DNA from: Stomatobaculum longum
GTDB lineage: Bacteria > Bacillota > Clostridia > Lachnospirales > Lachnospiraceae
Assembly: GCA_905370385.1 (NCBI GenBank)
Contig: CAJPKN010000076.1
Coordinates: 1 to 7,279, forward strand
Length of the DNA stretch: 7,279 nucleotides
Direction: 5' to 3'
This document shows, piece after piece, positions 6,481-7,279 of the stretch (its first letter is position 1; the number at the start of each line of letters is the position of its first letter). The position numbers and the translations under genes are program-made. The notes under the pieces were generated by a model. It saw only the letters and a program-made list of their open reading frames with translations. It searched no databases and was not told the DNA's origin.

Positions 6481-6636
6481 GGACAGTGTCCCAGCTTTCG
6501 CTTTATTCCCGAAGCGGGCAAGGCGGATATCACGCTTCGGAGAGTGCTGCCTGCGCTCTGATAACGCTGCGCCGAGAGAATTCGCTCGGCTTGCACAGAC
6601 AACTTTTTGGATACAAAATAGCATCGACAATCGCCC
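6481..6636. other. Non-coding stretch after cbiO with two stem-loops
   Basis: No credible gene is visible. CCGAAGCG (6509-6516) and CGCTTCGG (6533-6540) form an 8-bp inverted repeat with a 16-nt loop. GCCGAG (6571-6576) and CTCGGC (6585-6590) form a 6-bp stem with an 8-nt loop. A T5 run occurs only at 6604-6608, about 13 nt after the second stem, so neither is a standard terminator. They may protect the cbiO 3' end. Confidence 0.4.
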
Positions 6637-6744
6637 CCACCCGTAAAACGGGTGGTTCGGGATGCGGGCTATAAGCCCGCGTTACAAGCCAGCGTCTAAA
6701 GGCGCTGGCTTTCTCTTTATCACCTGGATGCCCCTAAAGGGGCA
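6637..6744. repeat. Cluster of four hairpins with TAAA-type loops (possible IS200/IS605-derived or MITE-like element)
   Basis: Four perfect or near-perfect hairpins lie in 108 bp. H1: CCACCCG/CGGGTGG (6637-6655, loop TAAAA). H2: GCGGGCT/AGCCCGC (6664-6680, loop ATA). H3: an 11-bp stem, AAGCCAGCGTC with its partner strand (6686-6711, loop TAAA, one G-T pair). H4: TGCCCC/GGGGCA (6729-6744, loop TAAA). H4 is followed after 9 nt by TCAA (6754-6757) and then TTAC (6758-6761). From general knowledge, subterminal hairpins and short tetranucleotide cleavage signals mark the ends of IS200/IS605-type elements, and related non-autonomous elements carry only ends. No transposase, TnpB or IscB gene is present here, so the assignment is inference. 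The cluster abuts the broken carboxypeptidase gene. Confidence 0.45.
6686..6718 (+). terminator. Terminator-like hairpin H3
   Basis: An 11-bp stem with a TAAA tetraloop runs straight into TTTCTCTTT on the plus strand, so it could end the cbiMQO transcript about 200 nt after cbiO. On the minus strand there is no following T-run. It is also part of the hairpin cluster, so its origin may be a mobile element and not the operon. Confidence 0.45.
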
Positions 6745-6757
6745 ATTATTGGCTCAA

Positions 6758-7024
6758 TTACCTTTGCTGAAGGGATGGATAGATACGGGAATCCACACTT
6801 TGCCAATTGGATAATTCGGTTAATTCCACCTTATAATTTCTTGGAACCCTATAATCCTGATTGACCAACATTAAGTTCCAACCATGCTCCATACCTGCCG
6901 ACTGTCCGAAAATACCAATACTGCCTATGAAAACTTTAACTATAATCAGCAGGAGAACAATAAAAAGCAAGCTCAGGATACGTCTTATACCGTTGCGTTT
7001 TCGTTTTACAGTTCTATGCTTCAT
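6758..7024 (-). pseudogene. Truncated VanY-like D-Ala-D-Ala carboxypeptidase (N-terminal remnant)
   Basis: The 88-codon frame encodes a basic N-terminus, one membrane anchor (about residues 15-38, RILSLLFIVLLLIIVKVFIG core) and then the lead-in of VanY-type peptidases: WNLMLVNQDYRVPRNYKVEL and SVDSRIYPSLQQ (76-87). Intact relatives continue with about 150 or more residues carrying the zinc-binding histidines and aspartate that trim the terminal D-Ala from peptidoglycan precursors. All of that is missing: the frame stops at TAA (6760-6758) right after the SLQQ block, next to the hairpin cluster, and no continuation is seen on the other side. The ATG at 7024 follows the upstream permease stop by 4 nt, with GGGGA about 8 nt upstream. 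It is almost certainly non-functional as an enzyme, though an anchored short peptide could still be made. The region is AT-rich, unlike the rest of the window. Confidence 0.75.
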
Positions 7025-7028
7025 TACT

Positions 7029-7279
7029 TCATTCCCCGCACTTTAACCGTTCGACAACACTTTGCTCGGTTATAATACGACAAGTGAAATATGGAATCAG
7101 TAGCCCAATCAAGAAGAGCAAAGGTAAAATAATCAACAATGGCCACAGATTCATTTTGAAATCTAAAAACCAAATATTTTCACAAATTGGTCGTATCAGC
7201 ATATAGGCTACAATAAAGCATATTGGCAGCGAAGCAATTCCTGAAATAAAGGTATAATTACATCCTTCAATACAAAGCA
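7029..7279 (-). CDS. FtsX-type ABC transporter permease (C-terminal part, runs off the window)
   Basis: The last 82 residues of a frame open at the right edge are present, ending at TGA (7031-7029). They show one hydrophobic segment (about residues 14-29, ISGIASLPICFIVAY core), a short extracytoplasmic stretch, a second membrane helix (WPLLIILPLLFLIGLLIPYF, about 45-64) and the ending TEQSVVERLKCGE. An EG-Y-type segment, two last helices and a final S-V/I-V-E-R-L/I block are typical of FtsX-domain permeases such as those of antimicrobial-peptide (BceAB-like) exporters. The family call rests on this fragment only and the substrate is unknown. It sits 4 nt upstream of the VanY-like remnant in the same direction, suggesting a former cell-envelope stress or antibiotic-response operon. 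Confidence 0.7.
   Translation of the reverse strand, partial: LCIEGCNYTFISGIASLPICFIVAYMLIRPICENIWFLDFKMNLWPLLIILPLLFLIGLLIPYFTCRIITEQSVVERLKCGE

Noticed and set aside
6571..6608. Classical intrinsic terminator directly after cbiO
   Set aside because: The 6-bp stem at 6571-6590 is separated by about 13 nt from the T5 run, too far for an intrinsic terminator.
5911..6630. 239-codon minus-strand frame opposite cbiO
   Set aside because: It lies antisense to an unmistakable ABC ATPase, shows no recognisable domain, and fits the shadow of GC-rich codon usage.
6637..6744. CRISPR array
   Set aside because: The hairpins share loop type but not stem sequence, there is no repeated unit of 23-37 nt with regular spacers, and no cas gene is nearby.

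Overview
The window looks like a moderately GC-rich member of the Firmicutes, most likely a Lachnospiraceae-type Clostridium relative. This rests on strong AGGAGG-type ribosome binding sites, the ecfA1-ecfA2-ecfT gene order, a CbiMQO-type metal importer and a tRNA-Arg(ACG) without an encoded CCA. The assignment is inference from sequence style, not from a database match.

Minus strand, 1-2715: a compact operon reading leftwards. It encodes a membrane-anchored extracytoplasmic protein of unknown function, then EcfA1, EcfA2 and the first 72 codons of EcfT, which runs off the left edge. This is the shared energizing module of group II energy-coupling factor (ECF) vitamin transporters. Its substrate-binding EcfS proteins are not in the window. 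Every junction is an overlap or a gap of a few bases, so the genes are probably co-translated.

Minus strand, 2770-3893: a near-consensus promoter drives a two-gene operon encoding a small COG2388-type GNAT acetyltransferase and an AroQ chorismate mutase with a C-terminal ACT-like domain. No clear terminator follows. Next comes tRNA-Arg(ACG), with its own strong promoter and a good intrinsic terminator.

Plus strand, 3900-6480: a divergent promoter drives cbiM (with a fused CbiN/NikN-like PDGLE region), cbiQ and cbiO. This is a complete dedicated (group I) ECF importer for cobalt or nickel. No cobalamin riboswitch fits in its leader, which is about 20 nt long. The window therefore holds two independent ECF modules, transcribed divergently.

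Right end, 6481-7279: about 280 bp without a gene carries several hairpins. The last four are packed into about 110 bp, and three of them have TAAA-type loops. Beyond them the base composition becomes AT-rich. On the minus strand lie the 3' end of an FtsX-type ABC permease and, four bases later, a VanY-like D-Ala-D-Ala carboxypeptidase. The latter is cut off after 88 codons, just where the hairpin cluster begins. This looks like the edge of an acquired cell-envelope or antimicrobial-response segment broken by a hairpin-rich, possibly IS200/IS605-derived, element. I see no clear new defence or catalytic system. The broken vanY/hairpin junction and the chorismate mutase-ACT fusion are the points most worth a second look.
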